The notes under the pieces were generated by a model. It saw nothing but the letters and a program-made list of their open reading frames with translations, was not told the DNA's origin and did not search any database. 64,000 nucleotides of DNA from Magnolia sinica (Eukaryota; Streptophyta; Magnoliopsida; Magnoliales; Magnoliaceae): positions 82,240,862-82,304,861 of the forward strand of contig NC_080584.1 of NCBI RefSeq assembly GCF_029962835.1. The letters run 5' to 3'. Positions 1 to 11,397 of this stretch are shown here, piece after piece. The translations under genes and the position numbers were made by a program. Position 1 is the first letter of the stretch. Each line of letters starts with the position of its first letter.

Positions 1-231
1 GGAAATAAACAGCTTCATCATGGTCATAATGACGGTTCCCACCTTCTAAGGACCCCTGCTCAACATCCGGATAGTTCCAACGCACGTCCGGGTTTGCTCC
101 ATCAATGTTTAATACATAAACACGGGCCTGTCTAAATGGTCAGACCACCCATATTGCTATCCATAGGAAATGGACAACTTCGTCATGGTCATAACAACAG
201 TTCCCACCTTCCAGGGACCACCGCTCAATTA
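1..231. repeat. Imperfect direct repeat pair, intergenic
   Basis: A segment of about 63 bases at 1-63 recurs at 166-229 with scattered substitutions; both contain CATGGTCATAA and GTTCCCACCTTC. No open frame of interest crosses them. The unit may continue to the left of the window, so a longer tandem array cannot be excluded. Confidence 0.5.
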
Positions 232-572
232 AATCATAAATTAGCTACCCATCCAAGGTTGGATAGATTGTAATACTTAATACTGGCCTTCCATACTTAG
301 TTCGAAAAAGGAAGAAAAAAGAAAAAGAATAAAAAAGAAATTGCATGTAAAATTAATAAGAGAAGGGCCAGAGTAACTTGCCCCCAAACATTGAGAGTGT
401 GTCGGTGCGGTAGATCTTGTAATTTATTTGTAAGGGTTTTCATCCCAAAACCCTTATGGCCAGATCTAGTTGCGTGCAAGAGTGAATCTATATTATCTGT
501 TTGAAATAGCAAAATCTGGTTGCATGTACGAGTGAATCTATATTATCTAATAGAAAATTGAAATAAGTACTG
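232..572. other. Non-coding stretch with a short duplication
   Basis: No gene is recognised. A phrase ending in GAGTGAATCTATATTATCT occurs twice about 60 bases apart (near 481-500 and 530-548). The one minus-strand open frame here is short, low in complexity at its end and without a recognisable motif. Confidence 0.4.
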
Positions 573-723
573 CCACTCTTTTTTTCTTTTTTTTGAAAAA
601 AATGTGTGTCTATTACTATATATCAAAAGAAGGATAATAGCAACAGAGGCCTCCCTAGGACAAAAAATAGCCAGGGACGCCTAAGGAAAAACCTATATAG
701 CATAAACAACAAGTAATCCCCTA

Positions 724-1472
724 ACAAGTGGTCTCTCTAATAGAACCCAATCCCATTCTGTATAATTTGTACAGGCCCCTAACTTCAACTGGGAGGTCAG
801 TGGCAGCAAAGAAAGTGGATTGCAGTTGCCCAAATGCCGCTGCCTTTGCCAAACCATCTGCAGGATTGTTCCCTTCTCTCAGAATCCAGTTAATCAAAAA
901 CGTACCCATTTCCTTCAATCAACGAATATTAGTCCACCAATAATGCCACTTCCACGCAGGAGAGGATTTCCCTATAAATGCGTCCACCACACATCCGGAA
1001 TCTGACTCCAGAATAACCTGATTGAATCCCCATGTGACACAATAACCATCGCGTCGTGAAGTGCCCTCAGCTCCGCAGAATTGTTCGAAGCAACACCATA
1101 GCCAAAAGAGAAAGCAAAGAGGAGGGAGGCAGAGGAGTCCCTACCGATCCCACCTCCCCCACATGAGCCAGGATTTCCCAAAGCTGCACCATCCACATTT
1201 ACTTTAATCCAACCATCCCGCGCCCTGGACCATTTTATTATTTGGATAGACTTTTTTCTGGGAGGTTTAACAACAATATCAAGTCTTTGAAATAGGGTTA
1301 AGTCTGACTTGCTAATGGGACTGGAAATTGAATGACTGATGCTTAGCTGAGAAAACCACCATTTTACCTGGTTCACAATGTTGTAGACATTGGGTCTTCT
1401 CCCGTCATACCGCGCCGCATTTCTCGCCTTCCATAGCTCCCAAAGGATCAAGCACAGGCATAAACTCTGCAT
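724..1472 (-). pseudogene. LINE RNase H domain, frameshifted
   Basis: Plant non-LTR retroelements often end in an RNase H domain that degrades RNA in RNA:DNA hybrids. Here the minus strand shows the first acidic strand (VNVDGAALGNPG), the glutamate motif (NNSAELRAL), then after a change of frame near 1,000-1,030 the third acidic motif (ILESDSGCVVDAF), a stop, and finally the fourth (NNPADGLAKA) in the piece ending at 724. All four catalytic acids can be seen, but only by crossing a frameshift and an in-frame stop, so the domain is dead as written. The preceding segment with LWELWKARNA is the usual linker between the zinc region and RNase H. Confidence 0.75.
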
Positions 1473-1489
1473 ACGGGAGGGGCCGTTGA

Positions 1490-1760
1490 GGGGAAACTGA
1501 TTACTCCACTAAGAACCAAGCCTTTCCCATATCGTCTCCTGATGAGGAAGGTTGAACCTGAAGAAGCCATTGAAAATGGACCACACATGCATCGCAAGAT
1601 ACCCCGAGATGAAAAGATGGTTAATAGTTTCCGAGTTAGGGGTGGAAGATTGATCCAGGTCGCAGCAATTACATTTAGAGACGAGATGGACGCCCCACCT
1701 TTGGATTCTATCATCAGTAGGAAGAGCCCCGGATAGCAGCTACTCTATGACTAACAGTTG
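1490..1760 (-). pseudogene. LINE zinc-binding reverse-transcriptase tail (zf-RVT)
   Basis: The minus strand encodes a run typical of the zinc-binding region after plant LINE reverse transcriptase: a GALPTDDRIQRWGVHL stretch, then a CNCC cluster, then a region around NHLFISG and VWSIF. An in-frame TAG interrupts the segment upstream of GALPTDD, and further stops and shifts separate it from the RNase H domain. It belongs to the same element as the RNase H piece and lies directly upstream of it on the minus strand. Confidence 0.65.
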
Positions 1761-1788
1761 AAAAGGAAAATCAGGCATCTAATCTTAC

Positions 1789-1829
1789 CGCTGCAATTGA
1801 CGACACGTCGGACTGGCTTGGAGAACCAT
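1789..1829 (-). pseudogene. Exon-like remnant, left of the LTR element (3' part)
   Basis: If the LTR retrotransposon and one copy of its duplication are ignored, the minus-strand open frame from 13,481 to 13,340 continues here through FSKPVRRVVNCSG and meets a donor-like site GTAAGA (plus 1,783-1,788). That gives one open segment of about 178 bases with acceptor-like and donor-like borders. I do not recognise the protein. It could be part of a host gene or a fragment carried by another element. Confidence 0.35.
1825..1829. repeat. Target-site duplication ACCAT (left)
   Basis: ACCAT directly precedes the TG end of the left LTR and is repeated directly after the CA end of the right LTR at 13,340-13,344. 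A 5-bp duplication is standard for plant LTR-retrotransposon integrase. Confidence 0.9.
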
Positions 1830-3945
1830 TGATCAATCCCCAAGTATAGGGCTGTGATGTAGTAATAAACTCGGTAAGACCGAGATCGAATCCACAGGGA
1901 CTGAAATTTGTACGTGATTTAAAACTAATTAGAAATAGAACTAGCCTAAGATGCAATCTAAATCCAATGTAAATTGATGAATAATGGTGAGAGATTAATC
2001 TAAACTTAAGGAATTCGGAGGAAGGAAACTAAGGATTCAGAAGATCCACTTGTAGGGATCAGGGAGTTCTTATGCCTGCATCATGGAAATCAAGCTGAAC
2101 TTACTTGATCTAGTCTTCACAAGATGAAAAGTATATGAATTAGAATGGATTCCATCATCTAACCATGCCCAGGAGATAAAGCGAACAACAGGATTAAACT
2201 AATTACCAACCAATCAATAGTGCATGAAAGTTAGAAAGGGTACCATCATCCAACCATGCCTAGGAGACGATGGTGAACAACAGGGCTTCCTGACGTCATA
2301 AACATCAAAAGGGAAAAGAAATATTCAAAGCCATTGCAAACCCATTGTAATTTCAGTCACAACAGACCATTAAAGACTAAGAAAAACCTTCCTTTAATAA
2401 TCAACTAAAATCAAATTCAGTTCAGAAATTAAAAGCATGACATAGTATCTCCCATCTCGCTACAGGCTTCACCTCCTAGCTCTAGCTAAGAGGGTTAGCC
2501 GACCATGATTAGGCTAAAATCTTTAGGAGTCATAAGGAAAGAAAAAATAACAGCAAAGAAAAATAATAAAAAGAAAATAAGGGAAAAATTCCTTTTACTC
2601 TTCTTGTCTTCTCGTTCCAACCAAGCCCCCAAGCCTCCTCCTAGCTCTCTCCTTCCTGTCTTCCTTATAACCGCATGGAGGGTCGGTCGGATGGTTCTCC
2701 CGCACAAGGAAACAGCCCGTGGACAGCTACAATCGGCTGGATTTCCTCACGAGCAGGCGGAGTTGGTGCGAACTATAACACTTTACGCTGTTGAAGTCGG
2801 TGGGCCCCTGATCAGCGTTAAATGAAAAATCCAGTTCGTCCACTGGATTGTGCACGAAAAACCAGTCAGACATGACCGTTTCTACTCTGGTTTGGTGCAA
2901 CTAATCAGGATTTTAACTGTACCGTTTATTCTTGCGTTTACATGAGATTTGCCTGTGTGGGCATGCATTGAAGTAAAAGAAAATCTTGGCTGGGGTCATC
3001 CCCATCCCCTGGAGTCCATACAATCAATGGTGGTGGGCCATGGAAGGCTGGACGCGCGAACGCACGTCCCTGCGTAAACAGGGACTGTGTAATTCTTACG
3101 TTATGATGATGGCGGGCCTCCATTCACTGTCGATTTAGTAAATCCACGCCGTCCAATGATTTCTTCTCGAACAATCGATCGGACGTGATCAGTTTTTGGT
3201 CTGTTTCAATGTGGCCCACATTATCTCTCAAGTACCGTCCTTTTTCTATTTGGACGATCGAAACCCAATCTCCGATTATATTGTAAAATTTCTCCATCTA
3301 GGCCTGAGTGGCATGGGCCATATGAATCTCCTGGACGGTCCGGATTGGACCTTTTATGCACGGTTAACCCGTTTCCTGATTCCGATGCGGCGCGGGCGTT
3401 GATGTGCATGATGTACATGCATCACGTACGGGGTCCACCGTGATGATTTTGCCAAATCCAATCCATCCATTCGTTTTGCCTTCCTATTTAAGAGGTTGAT
3501 ACCAAAATTGAAGCATATCCTGTTATCAAGTGGGCCCCAAATTGGAGTTTAATGGGCTGATCTATCCGTTGGCCCACTTTCTGAGATCTTCAATGGCTGA
3601 AATTTAATATGTACGGTTAATTTATGATCCCCATCACATGTATGAAGTTTCGAGCTGAACAGATGGTGGAAACCCTGTGATCTTGACATCTGGATACTTT
3701 TCAAGCCCATTTATGATGAGTGGCTGGAATTCTCCAATCTCTGGCGTGTAAAACCTCAATATTGTTCTCGTCCAATGCCTTGGTGATGTCTGAGCATTAA
3801 ATCCCTGCTTTTAGTATCATTTCCCATTCAAGCTCATAAACACGCCCTGCAACACAAACACGATTTAAATCGGGCCGTTAAACAGTATCATGTTTGAAAA
3901 TCCAGGCAATAATAGGGTCTGATATGCAATATTTGACCCTCAACA
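1830..3945 (-). repeat. 3' LTR of the Athila-type element
   Basis: The 2,116-bp copy begins TGATCAATCCCC and ends CCCTCAACA on the plus strand, as an inverted LTR should. It matches 11,422-13,339 closely over its length, but holds about 219 bases (3,325-3,543) that the other copy lacks. A TATA-like GGTTATAAGG on the minus strand lies near 2,660-2,675, followed by a GGAAGGAGAGAG run. Confidence 0.92.
2660..2675 (-). promoter_or_regulatory. TATA-like box in LTR
   Basis: The minus strand shows GGTTATAAGGAAG followed by purine-rich sequence. The equivalent position in the 5' LTR (near 12,255-12,270) carries the same sequence and would be the element promoter. This is inferred from sequence only. 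Confidence 0.4.
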
Positions 3946-3962
3946 CAACCCCCAACCAGCAT
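3946..3962 (-). other. Polypurine-like tract next to 3' LTR
   Basis: On the minus strand the bases just before the 3' LTR read GGTTGGGGGTTG. They sit where the plus-strand primer of reverse transcription belongs. The tract is interrupted by pyrimidines, so it is an imperfect match to a typical polypurine tract. Confidence 0.5.
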
Positions 3963-5290
3963 CTTGCTAGTCCCGAACAAGGTATGTAAAAAATAAATTG
4001 AGAATTACAGGACAATTTCTACAAACTCAAGAGATTTATGAAAACAATTCAGATACTCGAATTCTAAGATTCATGAATGTTGGCGTTACTTTCTCCTGAA
4101 ATCAGGCTCACGGTAAACTTCATAATCAAGCTCAAATATTAATCCATTAATTAGAACGATTCTAAATATTGAATTCCATAGGTGTATCGTGTAATCTTAG
4201 CTTATCATTAAGGTTCACTTCTTAATTTCATGATATTATCAGTAAACACTAAGATAATTCATAATAACTAAAACTTTCCTCACGGATCATCTTTGATATA
4301 TATTTTTTTCATTAAAATACCGCCAAGGGGAGGAATCAAATCTTCACCTATAGGGAGCAAACCTATGATGAAGACCATTGCCCACCCCTTTCCGTCGGCT
4401 ACTTTGGGAATCAAACCTTCACCTATAGGGAGCAAACCCATGGTGAAGATTGTTCACCCAATCCTTTCAATTTTCTCAGGCTGGTTCCTTTCATGCTTAG
4501 TGAGTACCAAGTAAATCCCTCAATATCAAACTGAGACCTTAATGTGAAAGCGAGATGTGACATATGAGATCATAACTCAATCAAAGTGTACAACTTCTAA
4601 TTCTGGATTAACAATTCAAACTTAATTATGCAATCCAATAGATACTAAATCCAAGCGTCTTAAATTTCCAAAATCATGTATCTTGAAATTCCAAGTGCCC
4701 TAGATGGCTGTCAAAATCCCTTCGAATTTACAAGAAAGTCCAGAAAAATTAAAAATTTTCACAATTTTTGTTCAAGACCAAGAAAATGTTAATTAGGTCA
4801 CCTAATCTTCCACCCCCAACCTAAAATCTACATTGTCCTCAATGTAAAAGATATGAGTATGCATTGCACTTGGGCCAAGGAAAAGCAAATATGAAGTAAT
4901 GGGAAGATAGTACCTGGATGATGAATCGAGAGACACTTTCTAAGAGATCGCAGCATGGGCGTCGGTCAGCATGAGAGAAAAGGTAACACAAAAATAACAA
5001 AGAAAAATCCTACTTATACCACTTTCGTAGGTGCTCTCGGTTGCATTTAGCATATGCAATAAGCCTTTAAACCCCTAGGTTGCCCCTAGTGGACGAGTTG
5101 TAGTCTCGTGAGGGTTTGCAGTAATGTTATCCACAAACATTGAACTAACTAATGATAAAAACGAAATGAAATGAAGAGCTGGGTTGCCTCCCAGGAGCGC
5201 TAAGTTTACCGTCTTCAGCCAGACAAGAAAAGAGCTACCCTAGTCCTATGAAAGTGATAAACCTACCTATACCTCCATCAGACTAGGAGA
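3963..5290. other. Non-coding internal stretch of Athila-type element
   Basis: Between the end of integrase and the 3' LTR there are 1.3 kb with no usable open frame on either strand. Some Athila elements carry an extra env-like frame here; none is visible. The stretch is A+T-rich and contains a short tandem duplication at 4,332-4,475. Confidence 0.6.
4332..4475. repeat. 75-bp tandem duplication
   Basis: GGAATCAAA(T/C)CTTCACC followed by TATAGGGAGCAAACC starts at 4,332 and again at 4,407. The two units differ by several substitutions, so the duplication is not recent. Confidence 0.7.
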
Positions 5291-6477
5291 TCAATCCTGG
5301 TAAACAGGAGCAGTCAGGGGCATGGACATGTCCTCTGAATCAAATTTCTCGACAAATGGTTTCAATCGATGTCCATTGACTTTAAACTCCTTGCCATTGT
5401 CGGGATCTCTTATCTCAATGGCCCCATGAGGAAAAACAGTAACAACAATGTAAGGGCTGGTCCAACGAGATCGAAGTTTACCCGAAAAGAGATGTAATCG
5501 AGAATTGTACAAAAGGACCTTCTGACCAGGCGTGAATGATTTTCGCAAAATGTGTTGGTCATGAAATGCTTTTATCTTGTCCTTGAAAATTCTCGAATTA
5601 TCGTACGCATCATTCCGGATTTCTTCAAGTTCATTCAATTGAAGTTTGCGTAGCGAGCCAGCATTGTCCAGATTGAAATTAAGATTTTTGATCGCCCAGT
5701 ACGCTTTATGTTCCAACTCTACAAGCAAGTGACAAGCTTTCCCATAAACAAGTCTAAAGGGAGACATTCCAATAGGGATTTTAAAAGCAGTACGGTATGC
5801 CCATAAAGCATCGGTCAATCGGATTGACCAATCCTTACGATCAGGGTTAACCGTTTTCTCCAAAATGTGTTTAATTTTCCTATTAGAAATCTCAGCTTGC
5901 CCACTTGTCTATGGGTGGTACGGGGTGCTCACCCTATGAGAGATACCGTATTTCTTCATTAACCGCTCAAATGGTTTATTACAAAAGTGTGAGCCCCCAT
6001 CACTAATGATAGCTCGAGGCATTCTGAATCGAGAAAGGATGTTTTCTTTTAGGAATTTAATGACCGTGCGATGGTCATTAATTCGACATGGAATCGCTTC
6101 GACCCATTTAGTGACATAATCCACGGCGAGCAAAATATACAGATTTTCAAACGATTGAGGGAATGGTCCCATGAAATCGATGCCCCATCAATCAAATGCT
6201 TCAATGATAAGGATGGGATTCAAGGGCATCATATTTCGACGGGACAATGCTCCCAATTTCTGACAACGCTCACAAGCTTTGCAAAACTCATGAGTGTCTC
6301 TAAACATAGTGAGTCAGTAAAAGCCACACTGCAAAATCTTGGCCGTGGTCTTTTTAGCAGAAAAGTGACCACCACAGGCCTGTGAGTGACGGAAGGAGAT
6401 GACGCTCTGATGCTTATCGTCTGGTACACATCTCCCAAGGATTTGGTCTGGGCAATATTTAAATAAATAAAGATCAT
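5291..6477 (-). pseudogene. Athila-type integrase, interrupted by stops
   Basis: Integrase inserts the reverse-transcribed DNA into the host chromosome. The minus strand shows an HHCC-type zinc region in broken frame (HSQACGGHFSAKKT, then CERCQKLG), the catalytic core with the first aspartate in [11 protein letters not shown], the second in [10 protein letters not shown] and the glutamate in [12 protein letters not shown], and a long C-terminal part ending HRLKPF. In-frame stops break it: a TGA just before WGIDFMGP and a TAG just before TSGQAE. The DDE residues survive, but the protein cannot be made in one piece. It follows RNase H directly, as in gypsy elements. Confidence 0.88.
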
Positions 6478-6478
6478 C

Positions 6479-7051
6479 TCAGAAAAAGTTGCGCACTTCA
6501 GTGAAGAATTTCTTCTTATCTTGCGCAGCCCATTGTGTCAGTATGGCACATGTAGCAAGATAATTAGCAATATCAGCGAACCAAGGTGAATGGGAGACTC
6601 TGAACAGTTGTTCATCAGGGAACATGTCGTTGATATGGGTCATCTCAAGGGAACCAGAGGTATTAAGGCGAGAAAGGTGATCGGCTACAACGTTTTCTAC
6701 TCCCTTTTTATCTTTAATTTCTAAATCAAATTCTTGGAGTAGAAGGATCCATCGTATTAGGCGGGGCTTAGAATCATTCTTAAAAAGAAGATATTTCAGT
6801 GCTGCATGATCTGTATAGATAATGATCTTGGATCCAATCAGGTAAGACCTAAATTTGTCCAAGGCGAACACTACGGTTAAGAGTTCTTTTTCCGTAGTTG
6901 AGTAGTTTACTTGGGCCGAATTTAAAGTCCTACTCGCGTAATGGATGACATAGGGTCTCTTATCCTTTCTCTGGCCTAGAACCGCTCCAAGAGCATAATC
7001 AGAAGCGTCGCACATAAGCTCAAAAGGAAGGCTCCAGTCAGGTGGCTGCAT
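6479..7051 (-). pseudogene. Athila-type RNase H domain
   Basis: This 190-codon open segment on the minus strand holds the retroelement RNase H fold: [18 protein letters not shown] (first aspartate), [19 protein letters not shown] (glutamate) and [13 protein letters not shown] (third aspartate), with VADHLSRL near the end. It degrades the RNA template during reverse transcription. The open frame is separated from the reverse transcriptase segment by stops near 7,110, and from integrase by a frame change near 6,478. The domain core looks intact. Confidence 0.9.
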
Positions 7052-7111
7052 GATAAGTGCGGTGGTTAACGTGCCCTTAAGCTTGGTGAAAGCTTCCTGG
7101 CATTGCTCAGT

Positions 7112-8235
7112 CTACTCGTACGGAGCATCCTTTTGAAGAAGATTACATAAAGGACGAGAGAGAAGACTAAAGTCCTTTATGAATCGCCTGTAAAATCCTG
7201 CGTGTCCTAAGAAGGATCGCACGTCTCTGATGTTCTTAGGTGGAGGTAGGTTAGAGATAAGATCGATTTTTGCCTTATCTACCTCGATTCCCTTGGATGA
7301 GATGATATGCCCAAGGACAATTTCCTTCCGAACCATGAAATGACACTTCTCCCAATTAAGTACCAAGTTCTTTTCTTCACATCTTTTTAGCACACATTTA
7401 AGACTTTCTAAGCACTAGATGGACCGTAAACAGAGAAATCATCCATGAAGACCTCTAGATATTGCCCCACCATCTCAGAAAAAATACTAAGCATACATCG
7501 CTGAAAAGTGGCAGGGGCATTACATAGTCCGAATAGCATCCTTCGATAAGCAAAGGTGCCATAGGGACATGTAAATGTGGTCTTTTCCTGGTCTTCAGGG
7601 GCTATCTCTATCTGGTTGTAGCCCAAATACCTTTCAAGGAAACTGTAATAGGAATGACTAGCTAACCTTTCCAGGATCTGATCAATGAATGGTAAAGGAA
7701 AGTGGTCTTTCCTTGTGACGGTATTCAACTTTCTGTAGTCAATGCACATTCTCCAACCAGTAGTGACTCTAGTTGGCACGAGTTCATTATTAGCATTGGC
7801 TACGATGGTGATTCCGGACTTCTTAGGGACCACTTGAGTTGGGCTCACCCATTGACTATCAGATATAGGGTATATGATACCCACGTCCAATAGTTTAAGA
7901 ACCTCGACCTTAACTACTTTCTTCATGTTTGGATTTAGTCTACGTTGTGGTTTCCGAGTGATTTTTGCATTATCTTCAAGATATATGCGGTGAGTACAAA
8001 TCGAGGGATCAATTCCCTTGAGGTCCGCTATCGTCCATCCCAGGGCTCCTTTATGCTCAATGAGAGTAGATATGAGCATATTCTCCTGTTCTTTCTCCAG
8101 GTGGGCAGAGATCACCACCGGGTATGTCTCATCTTGACCTAAATAGGCATATTTCAAATCAGAGGGTAAAGGTTTTAGGTTAAGCTTCGGCGGCTTGAGG
8201 TTAGACAGTAGAGGCACTACATCGGTTTGTGACAA
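7112..8235 (-). pseudogene. Athila-type reverse transcriptase, split in two
   Basis: Minus-strand reverse transcriptase of a gypsy element. The first piece (8,235-7,408) includes WRMCIDYRKLN, YGTFAYRRMLFGLCNAPATFQRC and the catalytic YLEVFMDDFSVYG. A stop follows shortly after this motif, and the frame changes near 7,395-7,405. The second piece (7,393-7,112) continues with WEKCHFMV, LGHIIS and FLGHAGFYRRFIKDFS. Both catalytic aspartates of the FMDD motif are present, so inactivation is by the stop and frameshift rather than by loss of the active site. Confidence 0.9.
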
Positions 8236-8253
8236 TTCTTCAAATTGTGGCCT

Positions 8254-9375
8254 TCACCGGTTAACTTCAAGTACCGGTGCAGTATCAAGCAAGGCGCACG
8301 TCTCCCTAATCATGTCATCATCAAAATCATGGGAGTGAGCCAGGCACGTCTCTAGATGGTCGGAGGATAAGGTTAGAGGTGTCGTATCTTCCACGAAAGA
8401 GTCAATCATGTTAATGTCGTAGAAATCGTCATCCTCCTTTAAGTTTCTGCCGTTATTGAAAAAGATGTTTGACTCCAATGTCATATTCCCAAAAGACATA
8501 GTCATGACACCATTCCTGCAATTGATAATTGCATTTGAAGTGGCAAGGAATGGGCGGCCAAGAATGACGGGGATCTGAGTGCTTATGTTATTGATGGGTT
8601 CGGTGTCCAGGATGATAAAATCTACAAGGTAGTAAAATCTACTAACTTGGACCAACACATCCTCGATTATCCCTCTTGGTACACGAATAGAGCGATCAGC
8701 GAGTTGTAGTGTGGTTAGGGTGGGTTTTAATTCACCCAAACATAACTGTTTGTATACCGAGTAGGGAATCAAATTGACGCTCGCTCCTAAGTCAAGAAGT
8801 GCATGATCAATTCGATGGTTCCCGATTACACATGATATGGTTGGGCTACCGGGATCTTTGAATTTTTGTGGCACGTCTTGCTTTAGGATAGCACTCACTT
8901 TCTCAGTCAAGAAAATTTTCTTTTAAATACTTTGCCGTCTTTTGGTCATGCATAAGTCTTTCAGAAATTTGGCATATGAAGGAATCTGTTTCACGACATC
9001 AAGTAGAGGAATGTTGACTTTCACTTGTTTCAACACTTCTAGAATATCCTGAGTGTTAGAGAGAGGTTTTGGTGAAACCAACCGTTGGGGGAACGGAGCA
9101 ACTGGCTTCTCTAGAAGTTCCGGTTCTAATATTTGTTGGGCATCACTGGATCCATCATTATTGTCCTCTTCTGGTTCTTGAGGCTTTTCGGGCCTAACCG
9201 GAAGAGTTTTATCAATGATCTTTCCACTCCTAAGAGTGGTGATGGATTTAGCGTGCCTCATCTGATTTGAAGAGCTGGAATCATTAATCTCGTACTGCGG
9301 TTTAGGATTGGGGAGAGGTTGTGCAGGAAGCATCCCCTTTTCTATAATCGTCATACGAGAATTTATCTTTTGCAT
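8254..9375 (-). pseudogene. gag tail / aspartic protease region
   Basis: Two minus-strand open segments (9,375-8,923 and 8,910-8,254) separated by a stop. The second holds the protease: a flap-like region after DHALLDLGASVNLIPYSVYKQL, and VILGRPFLATSNAIINC near its end. DLGAS in place of DSGA/DTGA is usual in Athila-type elements, so I do not read it as a loss of the catalytic site. The first segment is a low-complexity, charged spacer between nucleocapsid and protease. The protease cleaves the gag-pol polyprotein. Confidence 0.82.
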
Positions 9376-9469
9376 AAAATCTGTAATTCCCTACATTGCC
9401 TGAGCCAGCTCTTGTATGGAATTTTGAACCGGTTCCTCTTAAGGTTTCACTTGATTTGGATTTTGATTG

Positions 9470-9700
9470 AAGAAACCTTGAGGAGTAGCCATTTGTCCAT
9501 TCCTCCAACTAAAGTTTGGATGATTTTTCCAGCCAGGATTGTATGTATTGGAGTTAGGTCCAGTAAAAGGTCTTTGATAGTTGTTTACAGCATTAGCTTG
9601 TTCATTCAACACTCCTCAAAAGGCGGGTATTGTAGGACACTTTTCAGTTGTATGAATGTTGCAATCACAGATGCCGCAAATAATTTCATTAACCTTATCC
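9470..9700 (-). pseudogene. gag nucleocapsid tail with CCHC zinc knuckle
   Basis: Translating the minus strand gives CGICDCNIHTTEKC, a perfect CX2CX4HX4C knuckle, followed after an in-frame TGA by a stretch with NTYNPGWKNHPNFSW that is typical of Athila gag. The knuckle binds the element RNA during packaging. The stop after PTIPAF and the frame change near 9,300-9,510 separate it from the protease region. Its full length was recovered only by reading across stops. Confidence 0.75.
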
Positions 9701-9843
9701 TTCTTTCCTTCCATGGCCTCAACTTTCCTTATGAGCATAGTCACTTTACACTTGAGATCATCCTCTTCTTTCAAGAGATATAATCCACATTTCTCCTTTA
9801 ATTGAGTCGGCCTAGACGTGGTGTTTGATTTTGGGTAATAGTC

Positions 9844-10626
9844 CTAAGATTGTGTCTTTTCAGCCAGACTATTGAGGTAGTCACATACCTCGTCGACATC
9901 TTTATTAATGAACTCTCCATTACACATTGTCTCGACCATTTGGCGCATGGAAGATGTCAGTCCATCGTAGAAAAAATTTCTAATGCGCCACGTTTCAAAT
10001 CCGTGTTGTGGGCATGAACTCACTAAATCTTTAAACATTTCCCAACATTGGAAGAATGTTTCATCTTCCTTTTGGGCAAAGTTCATGATTGCTTTTCTGA
10101 GGGTAATCGTTTTATGATGTGGGAAGAATTTTTTTATGAATTCCCTCTGCATGTCGTTCCATGTGCCAATGGATCTAGGACGGAGTGAATGTAACCACGT
10201 CTTAGCTTTCTCTTTTAAGGAAAAAGGAAAGAGTTTCAGCCTAATTGTATCCTCAGATACATTAGGAAAACATAATGTCGTTATAATCTCATCGAACTCT
10301 TTCAAATATAAATATGGACTCTCTGATTCAAGTCCATGGAATTTGGGAAGGAGTTGGATAACTCCTGGCTTGATGTCCATTTGTCCTGTGTTTTCAGGGA
10401 AAATCATGCATAAGGGCATACTCACTCTTGCCAGTTGTAGATAATCTCGTAAAGTACGAGGCGGGGGTGCCTGATGCACCTCATTCTCATCTTGGGTATC
10501 CTCCACCCTGGGTGGAAGTAGAGGAGGTTGGTCTTCAGCCAAAACTTCAATTAACTCAGGGGATTTCGAGCGGTGTCTAGTCCTGCGATGAATAGTCAAC
10601 CCCTCAACCAATCTTCTTTCAGTCAA
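9844..10626 (-). pseudogene. gag capsid region of Athila-type element
   Basis: A 260-codon minus-strand open frame encodes the retrotransposon gag core (capsid). Landmarks are MPLCMIFPEN, FHGLESESPYLYLKEFDEI, LKLFPFSLKEKAKTWLHSL, WNDMQREFIKKFFPH and FFYDGLTSSMRQMVE. It ends just before a frame change leading to the nucleocapsid tail. It begins about 0.8 kb inside the primer-binding site, after an AG-rich leader. It is the best preserved open frame of the element and lacks internal stops. Confidence 0.9.
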
Positions 10627-10639
10627 TAGACGTCGAGTG

Positions 10640-11397
10640 CCGTCACGGGTCTACTTGGGCATGAAACACTCGCAGCCCTCAATTTAAATTTGAAACCTAA
10701 TCCTAATAAAGAAAATCTAAAAAGAAAGAGAGGGTTGGAAAGGAGTTACCAAATTGGAGGCCCTAAGTTGAAGACCTACAAAATAAAACAAAATAAGTTA
10801 GATTCTAAAAAGGAGAAGAACAATCCTTTAAAAGAAAGATAGCAGTGAACTGATTTCTAAAAGAAGGAATTCCTAAAAGAAAGTGGAAATTTCTAAAATA
10901 AATTAGGAAAGTCCTAAACTAGAAAGTAAATTACTAAAAGAGAACTGAAAAATAGAAAGTAGGGAAGGAGCTTACCGAATTAGAAATTTCTATCTTAAAG
11001 GCCTACAAAATAGGAAGGTTAGTTTCTAAACAAAAATTCTACAAGTAGAAAAATTTCTAAAAGTAAATTAGGAAACAAAGTTAGATTCTAAAAGAGTTAA
11101 AATTAGAAAGTAAAAAAAAAAAACAAAAGAGAAAAATTTCTAAAAATAAACTACTTCCTATAAATAGGAAAATACTAGAGTTAGAAGATTTCTAAAATTT
11201 AAACCCTAATTTTAAAAGTAGAAAAAGTAGAGAAATTAGGAAGGAATTACCAATTTAGGAACTTATATCAGGATCCTACAAAACATGGAAACAAGTTAGT
11301 TCTAGAAATCAATTAAAAATCTAAAACTAAAGTTAGTCAAATTCTAATATTAAACTAATTCTAAACCTAATTAATTTCAAAAAATCGCAACCGTCAG
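10640..11397 (-). other. A-rich leader between primer site and gag
   Basis: No coding potential is seen. The plus strand is rich in phrases such as CTAAAAG, GAAATTTCTAAAA and TAGGAAA, repeated irregularly. In the element this is the untranslated leader, where packaging and translation signals would lie. Nothing specific can be assigned. Confidence 0.6.

Larger units (their letters stand above)
573..1788 (-). mobile_element. 5'-truncated LINE (L1-like), 3' end only
   Basis: The minus strand reads through the zinc-binding region that follows LINE reverse transcriptase, then an RNase H domain, then a short 3' tail. The tail ends in a T-rich plus-strand run near 573-600, which would be the poly(A) end of the element. 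The 5' limit is unclear: LINE-like coding extends to about 1,760-1,788, next to an exon-like segment. No endonuclease or reverse transcriptase core is present, as expected for a 5'-truncated insertion. I could not identify a convincing target-site duplication. Confidence 0.7.

Noticed and set aside
297..512. 71-codon minus-strand open frame with a hydrophobic tail
   Set aside because: The tail comes from a T/C-poor run of A and G on the plus strand; there is no domain or context to support a membrane protein.
2505..2825. 106-codon open frame, repeated almost unchanged at 12,097-12,417
   Set aside because: Both lie at the same place in the two LTRs; the apparent conservation reflects the LTR pair, not a gene. 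No domain is seen.
8770..8830. DLGAS in the Athila protease taken as a lost DSGA/DTGA active site
   Set aside because: DLGAS is the usual form in Athila-type plant elements, as far as I know the family, so it is not evidence of inactivation.
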